Notes: generated by a model from the sequence alone, not told the origin. Shown: positions 41,601-54,309, counted from the stretch's first letter. The stretch: DNA of 64,000 nucleotides from Anaeramoeba flamelloides (GCA_027625915.1 JANTQA010000008.1:2497001-2561000); one strand, 5' to 3'. Numbers and translations: made by a program.

Positions 41601-43629
41601 TAATTTGATCTTGATCGGGATCTTCTTTCGAAAATGGTGAAACGAATTTAATAAAATTTTTTTTTAAATATTTTTTTTTTCGAATAAATTTCTTTTTTAA
41701 TCTATTTTTCATTCTATTAATGGTTTCAGTTTTATTTAAAGTAAATAAAATTAATTTTGGTGTTTCATAAAATATTATCCTCTCATTATTAATAAATGTA
41801 TTTTTCATTTTTAAAAATTGTTTACAATTTTTTTCTTCTCTATATATTTTTCTCTGCGATACCAACCAATTATTTTTCCGAATTTCCTTTTGTTTCAATA
41901 TTATATTTTGAAATATTAATTTAATTTTTTTTTTGAAATAAATTTCTTCTCTGTAATTTTGTAGTATGCAATTATTAATTATTAATGAAAAATTTTGTAA
42001 ATTTAAAGTAAACTTTTGAATTTCTTTTTTATTCCATTTTAAAAATTGATTTTTGGTATCTTGGAAGATATTTTCAATTATTTTATCATTTTCAATTTCT
42101 AATTGGAAAGAAGGATAATATTTTTTAATTAATTTAAAATTTGGAACGCCAGACAATGTTGATAGTAATAATTTCATTTTGTCCTGTATTTGATTATTAT
42201 TATAGGTTAAATTATTTTCGTTTTCAAGAATAATTTTGGCACAGCTATGAAGTAAAATATTACTAATAACAGTATCCTTTGTAAAATATTCTAATAAAGA
42301 TTTGCTTCCCATAATTTTTTTAATTCCTAAAAACGATAATTTTGTAGAAAAATTTAAAATTAAAAAATTCAAATAAAAACTTATTAATTGATTTTTAATT
42401 TTTTCCTTATAATTTAATATCGTTAGCTTATAATTTTTTCTTGTGGGAATTTTCTCAAAACTCTTTTTAGCGATGATTAACTTTGGTTTATTTTGTAAAA
42501 ATTTGTCTTGTAATACAATTAAAAAATGACTAAATAATTCAAAAAAGATTAAATCAGACTTTTTTGGAAAGGTCTTCTTATTATATTCATTCTCATTAAT
42601 ATTAATATTATTAATATTATTTTTGTTATTTTCATTATTAACATTCCCTTCATTATTGTTATGATCATCATTTAATTGCTTTTGATCATTCCAAAAATGG
42701 GATATGTTTATTATAAATTCACAAAGTTGGGAAATATTTTCTAAAAAATTGAGTGAAATTATTTGATTTTCGTATAATTCTAATTTATGTAAATATTTAT
42801 TAAAAATATTTTGAATTAATAATTGTGAAATTTCTCGGATTTTATTATTTTCTAAACTAAAAAAACTATTAAAATTTATTATAATTTTGATTATTGTATT
42901 TTTAATTCCATTTTTTTCAAAACAATATCTTAAACAAATTGCATTTAAGAAATCTATTATTTTGTTAAATAATTTCTTATTGGTGATATGATAATTACTA
43001 TAATCTATGAAATTTGGTAATATTTTGATAATTTTTTTTAAAATATAATTGGAATATTTTGTTAATTTGTTTCCAAAATTATTTTTATTTTTTTTTTCAT
43101 CATGATTATCATTTTCATTTTTGTTCTGCCAAAAGGATTGTAAATTTGAAATAATATAATACTGTTGTTGAATATTATCAGAATTTTTTATTGAATATAA
43201 TAAGTGTTTAACTTGACCAAATTTTGAGAAAATTGAAAACGAGGTATCTAACATTTGATGACTTTGTTCATAATTTTTAATAAAATAACCTAATATTTCA
43301 AAATTTTTAGATTTGTGAAATTTTTCTAAAAAAGTTGGGAAAGATAATCCGATTTTAATACATTCAAGAGTCATTTCTCGAATTTTTAAATTTGAATTCA
43401 TCATTAAATAAAAAAAATCTTCAATTGTAGAAAATTTAAAAAAAGTTGAAATAAATGGTTTGTTAAGATTTTTCTTAATAAATTTTAAAAAAAATTTATA
43501 AATTTCAATTTTTATTAATGGGTTTATTTTACTTTTAGTTTTTTTTAATCCATTTATATTAATTTGATTTTTTTTTACATTTTCCTTTTTTATAATATTA
43601 TTGATGTTGCTGTTTTTATTATAATTCAA

Positions 43630-43661
<32 letters not shown>

Positions 43662-43826
43662 GTATTGTTTGTTTTTTTTTAGTTGATATTGGATTAAAGG
43701 CTTCATCTTTATTAAGAGATGTATAATTATCATTTTGATTTAAGTTTTTGTTATTATCATTATTATTAATATTATAATTATTATTATTATTATTATAATT
43801 ATTATTATTGTTATTATTATTATTAT

Positions 43827-43858
<32 letters not shown>

Positions 43859-43968
43859 TTATTATTATTACTATTACTTTCCTTTTGAATATTTTTTTTT
43901 GATAAAAATAAACTATCTAGATTTTTAAGATTGTCATTAAAAATTTTTAAATCATTAAATTTTTTCAT
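38665..43968 (-). CDS. BEACH-WD40 protein, C-terminal frame (PH-BEACH-WD40)
   Basis: C-terminal 1,767 residues of a giant BEACH protein, the family (LYST, neurobeachin, LRBA, ALFY, Dictyostelium Lvs) that acts in vesicle traffic and lysosome or autophagy biology. Order of parts: Asn/Ser-rich start, helical region (about 150-800), PH-like domain with a long poly-Asn insertion (about 890-1045), BEACH domain (about 1070-1313), Ser/Asn-rich linker, and WD40 repeats (about 1520-1760). The BEACH domain is textbook: ISNFNYLTVLNTLAGRSPND, then HYSSHYSNFVIVIYYLVRIEPY, SDVKELIPEFYYLPEFL, and HLNEWIDLIFGYKQRG. A clear WD repeat reads GPVISLASS then SGSNDNTAIIWDL. Its frame is open only from 43995, directly after a TAA at 43998-43996. 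The ATG at 43968 overlaps the preceding frame, so this is most likely the second half of one gene. Confidence 0.93.
41040..41215 (-). repeat. AAT triplet tract coding for poly-Asn in the PH-like domain
   Basis: AAT codons broken by a few CAT (His) and AGT (Ser) codons. It encodes a run of about 55 residues inserted within the PH-like domain. Similar shorter Asn runs occur at 43620-43660, 43780-43870, 46320-46360 and 48300-48440. Confidence 0.85.
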
Positions 43969-45636
43969 TATTATTAATTTTTTTTTCTTTTTTTTTTATA
44001 AAATCAAATTTATTAATTTTTACTAAATTTTTTTCATTTTCTGATATTAAAAATCTAAAAATTGAATTTAAATCCCGAGAATTTAATATGATTTTTTTAA
44101 AAAAGTTAAAAATAGGTTTTAATAAATCTAAGGTGAAATTATCATTGTCTTCAAATAGTTTTATAAAAAAAATTACAAGATTCAATTTTTTTAATTGATT
44201 TAAATTAAATTTGTTAATTTCGTTATTCTCATTTGAAATTAAATTTATTAATGTTTTGAATAATTTAATTTGAATTTCTTTGTCACTATTTTCCCAAATT
44301 TGCCAATTAAATATAAAATATTTTAATGGTGGAACGTTATTAATCAATCCATTTAATTGTATTTCCTTTTGATTTGGGATATTCTTCTCCATTTGAATTT
44401 CATTATTGTTGATCTTCTTTTTATTAATTTGAATTTCATCGATGTTGCTCTTCGCCCCGTATCCATTATTTTGATTGTTTGTATAAGATTTAATAAAAAT
44501 ACCACAAAATTTGAAACAAATTTTTAAAATTGTTTCATTTAAAATGAATTCCTTTTGTTCTAATATTCTAGCAATTTCTCCATAACGGAACTTTTTTATT
44601 GAAAGTTTTTCGTTTGTATTCTGAAAGTTAAAATTCCATCTATAATATTCGTGGTAAAGATATAACATCTTAAAGGCCTTCTCTTGATACACATTTTTTC
44701 TTAATAAACAAGAGGCTAAATAGAATATTAAAAAATCAATTCCTCCCATTGATGTTATTGTATTATGGAAATTATCCTTAATTTCACACGAGTTTTCAAA
44801 TTTATATTCAATTGGTAAATTTTGATAAATATTATTTTCTAAATTTACTGATGAAGAATCATCCGAATTTAAAACTTGAAATTGATTTGGTATTTTATAA
44901 ATCAAAATATTTCTGTTTTTTGCGGAATATCTTAAATTAAGGCACCTTTTTAAATGTTTTAAATCGATTTTTTTAGGAGTTTCATTTAATAAATCATTTT
45001 TGAGAATTAAATCTAAAAAATGTGTACTTTTTATATATTTGTTTTTAATTTTAATAAAATCATTTTTAAGGATTGTGGAGTAATTCGTCCCAAATGTATA
45101 TAATAAGAAAATTTCAAATGGTGTTAAAACTGCTGTAAAAATCGAAAAGGTTGAGATTTGCCATTGGTGCTTTGTTGGGTTTGATTTTAATGAACACCCC
45201 CCCAAAGAAATATTGACATCTTTTTTATGTAAGATATGAAATGGGCAAATTTCTGATTGGAAATATTCACCATTTAAATAAATTGTGATTTTTGATTTTG
45301 TAAAAATTGATTCATGAGTAATTACTAAATGATTCCATTTACCAGGTTTAATAGTTGCCCTTTTTGAAGCAAAGTGTCCTGATTGGTTTCCCAATTTAAT
45401 AACTATTCTTCCAGTTAATGTTAAATAAACTGAAAAAAGGTTTTTTTTTTTTTTTGTAAAAAGTGTTGTTATTGAAGACAAACTAGACAATGAATCTGAT
45501 TCTGTTGATGGTGGTTCTGATGTTGTTCTTGTTTTTTTATTTTTTTGAAACAATGTAAATGATAACGGTGTTGATGATTGCTTTTTAGATTTTACTGGTG
45601 TTTTATTTATGTTTGTACCTGTTTGTGTACTTATAG

Positions 45637-45698
<62 letters not shown>

Positions 45699-48600
45699 GA
45701 TGATGATGATGATGGGTTTGTTAAATTTGGATATAACTCGAATAATCTAAAATTGCTTTTTTTATTTTTATTTGTTCTCCTTCCAAAAGAAATAACTTTA
45801 AACCATAATTCAAAGGAATAGCCAAAATTCACAGACTCCTTAGTTAATTTATAATTATTGATCCTGATTTCCCCACATTTGTTTAATTTTTTATATTGTA
45901 ATTCGTGAAATTTTTTTGGTGATTCAATATTCTTTAATTGTTTGAAAATGGGATTAAATAAATTTATAGGAAATCTATTATATTTAAAAAGGGAAAAATA
46001 CAATTTAGTTTCTTGGATAGTAGTATTATAATTTGATAATATTTCAAAAATTTTTAATATTAACGGTTGGTAACTTATTTTTTTCTTAATAAAAAATGAA
46101 TTAAATCTTTGTAATAATAATTTTATAAAATCGACCGAACAAAGCTTGCAACAATTAATAGAGGAATGTTTTATTAACATAATAATGTTTTGGAAGATAA
46201 TATTTAAATTTTGATTATGATTATTTTTTAATATATAAGAAATTAATTCTAAAATTAAATTAAAAACCTTTGGATATTTTATTAAATATTTATTATTATT
46301 TTTAATTTTTAATCTTCTATATTTTTTTTCATTAATTATATTATTATTATTATTATTTTCGTTTTTTTTTTGGAAATTTTTATCACTGATTACTGTAGTT
46401 GTGTTATTTTCATTATTATTATTCTTATTTTTATTTTTCCTTACGTTCGAGGCAATTTTGTTTGTGTTATTTTTAGTATTATTATGATTATTATTCTTCT
46501 TATTATTATTATTATTTTCAGTGTTAGTGTTTTTATTGTTATTTTTGTTGTAGTTGTTGTTATTGCTGTTGCCATTATCTTTTACGTTTTCATTTTTATT
46601 CAAATTTTCAATATTATTATTATTATTAATTTTAAAATATTTTTTTTTAAAAAAATATTCTATTGGTGAAATCGGTATTTTTAAAATTTTTTTTAATGAA
46701 AAACGATGCTTTTTCTTTGGGGTATTAAAAATATTAAAAATTGAATTTGTAAAATTTATTAAATTATTATTGAAAATTTCATGATTTTTAAATTGTTTTT
46801 TGATCAAAATTCTTTCCCAAAATTGTTCTAAAGATAAATTTATGAGAGAATCAAATAATAAAATTGAATATTTTGATAAAAATAATTTTGAATTATAAAA
46901 TGGTTGTAAAATATCGCTTAAATAATCGTTATTTAATTTTTCTAAAAAAAATTTTTCATTATTTTCATTATTACTGATCATAATTTTTAATGTCCTTAAT
47001 AAGGTATCTAAATATAAATATTGATGATATTCATTAATAACTAATTTGGTGTTGTTTTCCCCATTGTTTTGACTATTAAACTGAATGAAATCGTATTGGA
47101 TTGAATTGAATATAAAACCAATAAAATTATTTTCAATCAATTTATTTTTAAACATTTCTTTTTGATCAAGCATAAGAGAAATAGTAGTTAATAAATCAAT
47201 TCGAATTTTAATTGTTTCAAGATCAAGAACATTACTTTTTGGGAAAGGTTCTTTAACGATGGAAATTAAATCAGAAAGAATCGAATTTCCTTCTTCTTCT
47301 TGGATGCTATTGCTGAATATTCCAATAAAAATCTCTAAAATATTCCATCTTAATAATTTATTGTGAATTAAAATGTTATACAAGCAATGAAATCCGCCTT
47401 CAATTCTAAACATTGATCTATTATCAATATGAACAGACAAATACATTTTTATTAATTTTAATAAATCTAAAATGACATAATAATTTTCAGTATATTGCCC
47501 TTTATTGGGTTTCCGCTTTAGAATTTGTTGATCTTGATTTTGATCTTTTTGCTGATTAATAAGATCCTTTTGATCATTTACGTTATTTTGATCCTCGTTT
47601 TGGTTATTATTGATGTTTTCTCCATTTACTTTTTTTTGCTTTTGTCTCTGATTTTTAAAAGTATTATTTTCATTATTCATTGCATAATTGTTAATCAATT
47701 GATTTAAATTAGTTTTTTCTTTCAAGTATCTTTTGAATATTTGATTCAGACCAGTGGGTATTAGCACTTGGCCAAATAGCTTATGCTTAAAAAGCATCTT
47801 TTGCATATGTACAAGAATTTTTTTAACAATATTTAAATTTTTATGTTCAAGTAATTTTGAATAACAGTTCATTTCTTCTAATATGGATTCTAATTCCGAT
47901 GTCAAATAACAATTTTCATAAATATACTCCAAAATGTTTAAAAAGCCATCTTGAATATTAGCGCTAAAATTTTCAAAATATTTTTTAAAAATGTTTTGGA
48001 TTAATTTTATTGAACGCAAATAATAATAATTTTTTGTAGTAATTGTAATTATTACTTTCACAAATCCGAGAAATTGCTTTTCATATTTTGATCGTATTCT
48101 TGAATCTAAACAAATTTTCACTAAAATGTGAAATGCAGATTTATTTGGAATCATTTTTTTATTATGATTTAAAACTCCAATTCTAACAAAATCTAATAAT
48201 AAACTTAAAAATTTGGAAAGATATTGCTGACTATAGCACCCAATAATTTCTTTTTCTTTTTTGTTCTCTTTTTCTTTTTTTGTTTCAATGCCTTCTTTTC
48301 CATTATTATTATGGTTATTATTATAATTCTCTTTGTTATTAGTATTATTATTGTTGTTATTATTATCATTATTATTGTTGTTGTTGTTGTTTTTATCATC
48401 ATTATTATTACAATTATTCTTATTCTTATTATTATTATTATTTTGTAAAATGGTTAAATTGTGGATCAGTCTCATCCCCAGCTTTTCCAAAATTTTATAA
48501 CCACCATTATTTGAAAATTGCTCTAATAATTCTTTTTTTACAACAACAATGCTAATAGAAAACATTTTTATTAAATTTTCTAAAGTGATGAGAGACAAAT

Positions 48601-49606
48601 TGAAAGGATAGCGAAATTTTGGGTTAAAAAATTGAATAACTGATCTTATAAATTCCGATTTTATTAGAACCCAATTGGAGATTTTGTTATACAACATTTT
48701 TTCTGCAATAGGAAAGACAATCTTTTGGAGAATGTAAATTAAATGCTTTTCTGGTAACTTAAAGATTTGTACTAAATATAAAAGTCTTGTAAAATTTGTT
48801 GGATGTTCGAGTTCAAATTGGGCTTTCTTGGAAAAGGTAATGTTTTCTAAAATTTGGATTAAATCGGTAAATACTTGATTGAGTTTTGCTTTTTTTGTTG
48901 GTGCCGTTGTTGTCAATTCCTTGAATTGTTTTTGCTGTTGTTCTTTCTCCTTTACCCCTTTGTCGTTTTCAGTTTTTTGTTTTAAAAGCGATCCTCGATT
49001 TGTTAATTCTGTATAGTCTCTTGCAAGAGCTTCTGTTTCAGAAACGGTTTTGTGTACTTGCCTTTGGTGATAACCCCTAGTCCTTTTTTTGATCCTTTTT
49101 TTGTTTACTTTTTTGTTGTTAATTAAGAATTTGTTTTCATCCTTGTCAAACATACTTAAAACCAAGCAGTGGAATAGTGACAATGTAAGGGTTGCAAGAC
49201 CTTGAATTATAAAACCGGTAAAGTCTTGTGTTAAAAATTTTATTGATTCAACTATTAATCGACCGCCATATGAATTCAAATAATTACTGACTCGCTGAGC
49301 ATTTGAAAGTGATGAGAAATTGTTTGTTGAAGATCCAGATTTTTTTGTTTCAGTTGCGGTGGTGTTGTTTTCACTCCCATCCCCATCTAGGAGAGATGAA
49401 AATTCGTTAGTTAAAAAATACATCAAATCTAAAATTACCTTGGATCCCAAGGGAAGTTCAAGTAAATGTACCTGATAATTCTTATGCCGTTTACATAACG
49501 TACACAACTGGTTACAAAATTTTAACAGTAGTCCTTTTTTTGTTTCTGGGTTTATTTCTTTTTGATACTTTTCATAACAAGAAAATAATTCCCAAAAATC
49601 TTCCAT
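43955..49606 (-). CDS. BEACH protein, N-terminal frame (helical repeats and ConA-like domain)
   Basis: N-terminal 1,883 residues starting at the ATG at 49606-49604 (MEDFWELFSCYEKYQ). It has an alpha-helical, armadillo-like region, interrupted by poly-Asn insertions, followed by a ConA/laminin-G-like domain at about residues 1245-1505 (SFELWFKVISF, VYLTLTGRIVIKLGN, PGKWNHLVITHES, ITIYLNGEYF). This domain is itself interrupted by a Ser/Thr insertion. That order, followed by PH-BEACH-WD40, is the standard layout of large BEACH proteins, and here the PH-BEACH-WD40 part sits in the next frame. The frame ends at TAA 43957-43955, after passing A10-G-A9, and overlaps the next frame by 14 bases. The lack of its own BEACH domain argues that it is not a complete protein. 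Confidence 0.9.
45637..45717 (-). repeat. ACA/TCA triplet tract coding for poly-Thr and Ser
   Basis: Consecutive ACA codons give more than 20 Thr, preceded by a short Ser run, inside the ConA-like domain of the BEACH protein. It reads as GTT/TGT repeats on the plus strand. Confidence 0.85.
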
Positions 49607-50758
49607 AAGAAGAAAAAGTGTGAAAGTAGTAGAAAATGATTTTTAATTTCAAATCTTCAATTATTTTCATCAAGGGAAAATTAAGAACTGATTTGCACAC
49701 TACTAATTCGTTGATTCTTCAAGAGTGTTAAATAATTGTTTGAAAAATTATGAATGTAGTTTTTTATTCTTTGCAAAAAGTTTTTTTGACTTTTTTTATG
49801 ACACTTTTGGAAAATCACTTTTTGTCAAATAGAGATAACCTAGTGAACAAAACAAATCTCAACAAAAATTTATTTTTCCACTAATTGTTAATTTCCATCT
49901 TTTAAGGTTGAAAATCACTGAAATGTTTGTAAAAATTTTTCAATCTATTTTTTGGAATCTTTTTTCGTTTTTTTTTTTAGAAAAATTAATTATTCAGGTC
50001 TCTGAAGAGAGAAGTGTAATCAATAATAAAGATTTCATGATTTTTGAATATTCTCCAAAAAAATTGTTTTTAATTAGGGCGTGTTTATATTATGGAATAT
50101 CTCCATTGAAATAAAGAGATTGATATCTTAATGGTTCAAATTATATATTTTTATTTACCCTACCTTAGAATTAATGATCAATGTCCTTTTCAAAATAATA
50201 ATAATTATCCAAGTTTAAGGTGTTGTATTTTAATTAGATCAATTTAACTTTTAACTTAATACGAAAAAAAAAGATTACTTTTTTTTTTTATTATAATTGA
50301 AGATTTGTAAATCACACTCTAGTTACCCTTAGACTTAAATTCCCTTTTAGAAATTTAAGTGTAAAATCATTGATTTCACAATTATTAATTAATGAAAGTA
50401 ATTTCAAACTATCTTGATTTAAAATGAATTCATTAAGATTTATTTCTTTTAATTTATTCAGAAAAATTAATCTATGTTTTTTTTATAGTAAGGGTATACC
50501 CATAAAAAACGATCAATATTTTCAATAATATTCTTTTGTTCATATTTTAAACATAGAGGACAAATTTAATTGACTTTTAATTGACTACATAGTAATATCT
50601 ATTTAAGATATTAGTAAATGACCTGAATTTTAGAATTGTTAAACTTGATGGATAACTCAAATATTTTTGTGTTTTATATAAATATTTTTGTTTTTTAGTT
50701 ATTGCAAAATATTTTATGGGAGTACTTTTCAAGTGACGTAGAGTGTTATAGAGTACTT
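49607..50758. other. upstream region of the BEACH gene, no gene seen
   Basis: Divergent spacer upstream of the minus-strand BEACH ATG. The 68-codon plus frame at 49908-50114 has no domain. A promoter is expected here but no motif is distinctive. Confidence 0.45.
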
Positions 50759-51216
50759 AGCTTTTCCATAATTCAAAAGAATTGGTAAAATCATTGATTT
50801 TACTCAGTTCTTTTAAATTATGGAAAACCTAATGGCTTTCTTCTTGTATTTTAAGAATTGAGTAAAATCTTTGATTTTAGTCTATTCTTTTGATTTTTTA
50901 TAAAAACTAATGAAAAGTGCCGTCAAGTGCCATAGAGTGCCTTAATTTTCCAGGATTCAAAAGAATGGAGAAAAATCAAAGATTTTACTCATTTCTTTTA
51001 AATTAAATCAAACCTAACGGCGTGTTTTTTTTTTGAGGTTTTCTGTTTTATTTGTGAAGTTTTCTAGGTTTCTTTGATGCTTTTTTTATCACTAAAATCT
51101 ATTAATTTTACAAATAAACAGAAAACTCAAGAAAAGCTAACATTGATTTTCCAGAATTGGAGAATAGAGAATAAACTTGTTATTTTTCTCTTTTCTTTTG
51201 ATTTATGGTAAAGCTA
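50759..51216. repeat. array of hairpins with CTAACGG borders
   Basis: About five consecutive inverted repeats. The clearest, 50759-50830, begins AGCTTTTCCATAATT and ends with its complement AATTATGGAAAACCT. Others are around 50847-50915 (imperfect), 50945-51017, 51035-51130 (arms GTTTTCTGTTTTATTTGT and inverted ACAAATAAACAGAAAAC) and 51138-51210. CTAACGG follows two of them (about 51012 and 51208). Linkers contain repeated AGTGCC motifs. It is the same family as the array at 13.3 kb. Confidence 0.7.
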
Positions 51217-51930
51217 ACGGTGTTTTTTTTTTTTTAATTTCTTCCTGCAAATGATATTATTATTTTTTATTAATATTAATAATTTTTCTTCTTCTCTTTT
51301 TTTTATTGGATATAATTTTCTTTAATTGTAACCACTCTCTAAATAAATAAATAATTAATTAAAAAATTTCAACACTATTATTAAAAAATGTTATTAGATT
51401 TAAAATCAGTACTGTAATAATATTTTATTTATTTATTTTGATGTCAAAGGATGTATTTCATTTCAATAATATTCACTATCTGGTGGATTTGAAAAATATA
51501 AAAGAAGAAAAAAATTAAAAAATACAAGGCAATTAAAATATTTTTATTTTTTGAATAAAAACTTTTTAATCTTCAAATTCACTTTCTATCTCAATATAAT
51601 CTTAACTTAGTATCAATAGAATTATTTTTAATTTGAAGTTAAAGATTATTTCATTCTTGAAATGTCAAAATCTTTAAATATCTATTATTTTTTATGCTCT
51701 GTTGGATTCATTTTATAATCCGGACAGATTATTTTTGCTGAGATTTGAATCTTGTAATTTAGAAGACAGATCAAGAGTTGGTAAAACAATTTTTTTAAAA
51801 AAAGATATGTTGAGATTTTGATATATATGGTGAGGTATTTTATTGTATTGTTGAAGAAACAAATATTTATTAATATTTTCATAAAAAAAATGTGGGAAAT
51901 TTTGGTTTTGGTGAATTTTTGAATATTTTT
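51211..51930. other. intergenic, no gene seen
   Basis: A+T-rich spacer between the hairpin array and the inverted-repeat element at 52 kb. The minus-strand frame 51685-52029 partly covers the left arm of that element and is not considered coding. Confidence 0.4.
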
Positions 51931-52815
51931 TACTCTTAAAAAAGTCTTATAAAATAAAATATAATTTTTTTGGAGAAGCAATATGTTATCATTATCAAAG
52001 TCAATTGGCCGATATAAACTCTTTTTCAAATAAAAGGGAACAGGAAATTTTCAAGAATTATTCATAATTGAATCTAATTAATTGTAGTATCCTTCTAAAA
52101 TATAAAAACTCCTTTAAAACATAAAAAAAAAAACACTCAATTGTAGATTTAAAACTGATTAAAACAAAACTATAAAAATGAAAATTAAATATTTTAAAAA
52201 TTGGTGTACCCTTTTATTTGAAATGAGAAATCTTGTTTTGGGAATTGTAAAGAAAAAAAAATTATCAAACCAATAACAACCTTTGAATAGGTTGAATTGA
52301 GAATAAGTTCTTTACAAGTTATTGATATCTTTTTACAGGTCAACCTTTTGTTCTTTAAAGTCTCATTTTAAAGGTAAAGCCACAATTCATCTGGGAATTT
52401 TGTTGGAATTGTTTTTTTCTTTATTTTCTTTTTTCTTTGTTCCATGCATCAATCCAATTATGGTCTTTCTTAATTATGACATCTAGCTCATTTGAAATCA
52501 AACTTAAACTGTTTCCATTTTTACACTCTCAAATTATTTCTAAATTGGTTTCTTCTTATCTTTTTTTTTTTTTCATTTTCCAACTGTTCAATACCCAAAA
52601 ACAATAAAAAAACAAAAAATGAAAAAAATGAATAATTAAAATGAAAATCACCAATAAGTAATTATCTTATTAACAATCAAATTCAATCGTATAGATGATT
52701 TGAGAGGTGTGCCCTTTTGCTTGAAAAGGAGTTTATATCGGCCAATTGGCTTTTATAGTGATAACATATTGCTTCCCCAAAAAATATATATTTTATTATA
52801 ACAAGACTTGTGTGA
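51930..52815. mobile_element. composite inverted-repeat element related to MITE family 2
   Basis: Two arms of roughly 110 bases in opposite orientation, at about 51930-52045 and 52705-52815. Shared core parts are GAAGCAATATGTTATC, CAATTGGCCGATATAAACTC and TTTTCAA followed by AAAAGGG. Inside, TA-flanked AACTC ends define a 717 bp unit, 52017-52733, resembling the AACTC termini of family 2. A further terminus-like sequence, GGTGTACCCTTTTATTTGAA at 52204, suggests an inner element of about 215 bp. It is non-coding and probably nested. Confidence 0.65.
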
Positions 52816-53533
52816 AAAGTACAATATTTGAAATAGTTTCTTATGAGTTTTGGTCTTCAAATATGATCTTTTTTCTTCAAGTTATCTTGATCAATGATTA
52901 CCTAATCCCAGAAAATTATTTATATCAACTCATTTACCTTTCAAATAACAACACGATATTGTGAATTTTCTTCTTTATCCGCAATGTTTTCTTTTTAATT
53001 ATATCTATTATATATGGAGGTATTCATATCAAGTCACTTTAATATTAAAAATATACTTTGATACAAAGCACTTATACCCATCTGTTTTGAGATTTCATTA
53101 CTATCTCAAAAAGGATCTTTAAATAAAAAGGAAATTATTAAACTTCTTTTAAGAACACTTCTTATTTAATTTCTTCCTGGGTATCTCTGATTTTTTAATG
53201 TATTATCTGAATTGCATTGTGTTAGTACTTTTTGGAAATAGTTTGCCGTGTATCGGGGATTTCAAGAGTTAAATCTTGTTGTTTAAGACCTTAGTTATTG
53301 AACTCGATAATTCTTCCTTTGTTAAGTTTTTGTTATTAACTAATAATTAATTCCATTCATTTAAATTACAAGAAAAACAAATGGAAATGTTAAAATATGT
53401 AAAACATTGGTTGTATCTGTTGTTTGGTACTACATTATCAAAAAATATGCACCTTCTGTTAAAAAAAAAACACCAATAAAAAAATCTTTATAAAAATTAT
53501 AATCAGAATAAGAATAATAATTTTATTGGCATA
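52816..53533. other. intergenic, 3' flank of the TPR gene
   Basis: No gene is visible. The sequence is A+T-rich with a short A-run at about 53461-53470. Confidence 0.45.
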
Positions 53534-54241
53534 TTAATTTTGATTAAACAAAATTTCAAGTTTTTTTCGATTTGATCTTGTTGAATCAAGATCCTTATCA
53601 ATATCAAGAGCACTATCAAGCGCAAACTTAGCTTCGTAGAGGTCACCTTGCTTAATATGTAATAGAGCGATGTTATTAAACGCCATTGCATAATTGGAGT
53701 CAATTTGTACACATTCCTGGTAGCATTCCAAAGCCTTTTGATTAATCTCTGAAATCCGATATAGATTTCCTAAATTGTTCCAAAGCTCCGGTAATGCACG
53801 GTATTCTTTTATTCCATTGAGGAAACTCTTTTCTGATTGTTCATAAAATTCTTCTCCCATGGCTTGATATACTACCCCCAAATTGCAATATATTCCCGCG
53901 ATGAATTTTTTTTTTTGCTCTTTTGAGCAATGAAGATGAGAAGATGAAATTGTTTCGAGTGCATTCAAAAAGCAATATTCTGCTTCTTTGTATTTTGTAG
54001 AATGAAGTGCATAATTTCCTAATTCGTTCCACATTACGAAATTTGTAGGATCCAATTTTCTACTTTCCTCAAAGGCAATTAAAGATAATTGATGATAAGG
54101 TTTTTTTTCTTTTGTTTTTCCATTAGTTTGGTTATGGTTAGGGTTTTCTTGTTCTAAATATCCATGTAAAATGTTTAAATTGTTATTTGATTGTTCTTCT
54201 TTTTCTATGTGATGAAATAAAAGTGGCTTTTCTTCTTCCAT
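53534..54241 (-). CDS. TPR protein, C-terminal frame
   Basis: A 235-residue frame with at least three tetratricopeptide repeats: NFVMWNELGNYALHSTKYKE, FIAGIYCNLGVVYQAMGEEF, ELWNNLGNLYRISEINQKAL and AMAFNNIALLHIKQGDLYEA. TPRs form a helical groove that binds partner peptides. The frame is open upstream of its ATG through the Lys-rich A-run until a TGA at 54379-54377. The preceding TPR frame ends only 44 bases before this ATG. The two are therefore probably one gene, with this as its C-terminal TPR block. Confidence 0.85.
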   Translation of the reverse strand: MEEEKPLLFHHIEKEEQSNNNLNILHGYLEQENPNHNQTNGKTKEKKPYHQLSLIAFEESRKLDPTNFVMWNELGNYALHSTKYKEAEYCFLNALETISSSHLHCSKEQKKKFIAGIYCNLGVVYQAMGEEFYEQSEKSFLNGIKEYRALPELWNNLGNLYRISEINQKALECYQECVQIDSNYAMAFNNIALLHIKQGDLYEAKFALDSALDIDKDLDSTRSNRKKLEILFNQN

Positions 54242-54285
54242 TTGGATTTCATTGTTTTTAATCCGATGAACATTTCCTATTCTGA

Positions 54286-54309
54286 TTATTTTCTTTTTTT
54301 TTTTCTTTT

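Noticed and set aside
51685-52964. Similar peptides in the two arms (SLYRPIxF...DNILL...) as a duplicated gene
   Set aside because: The similarity is explained by the DNA inverted repeat. One arm has several stops, and the similarity ends with the repeat.
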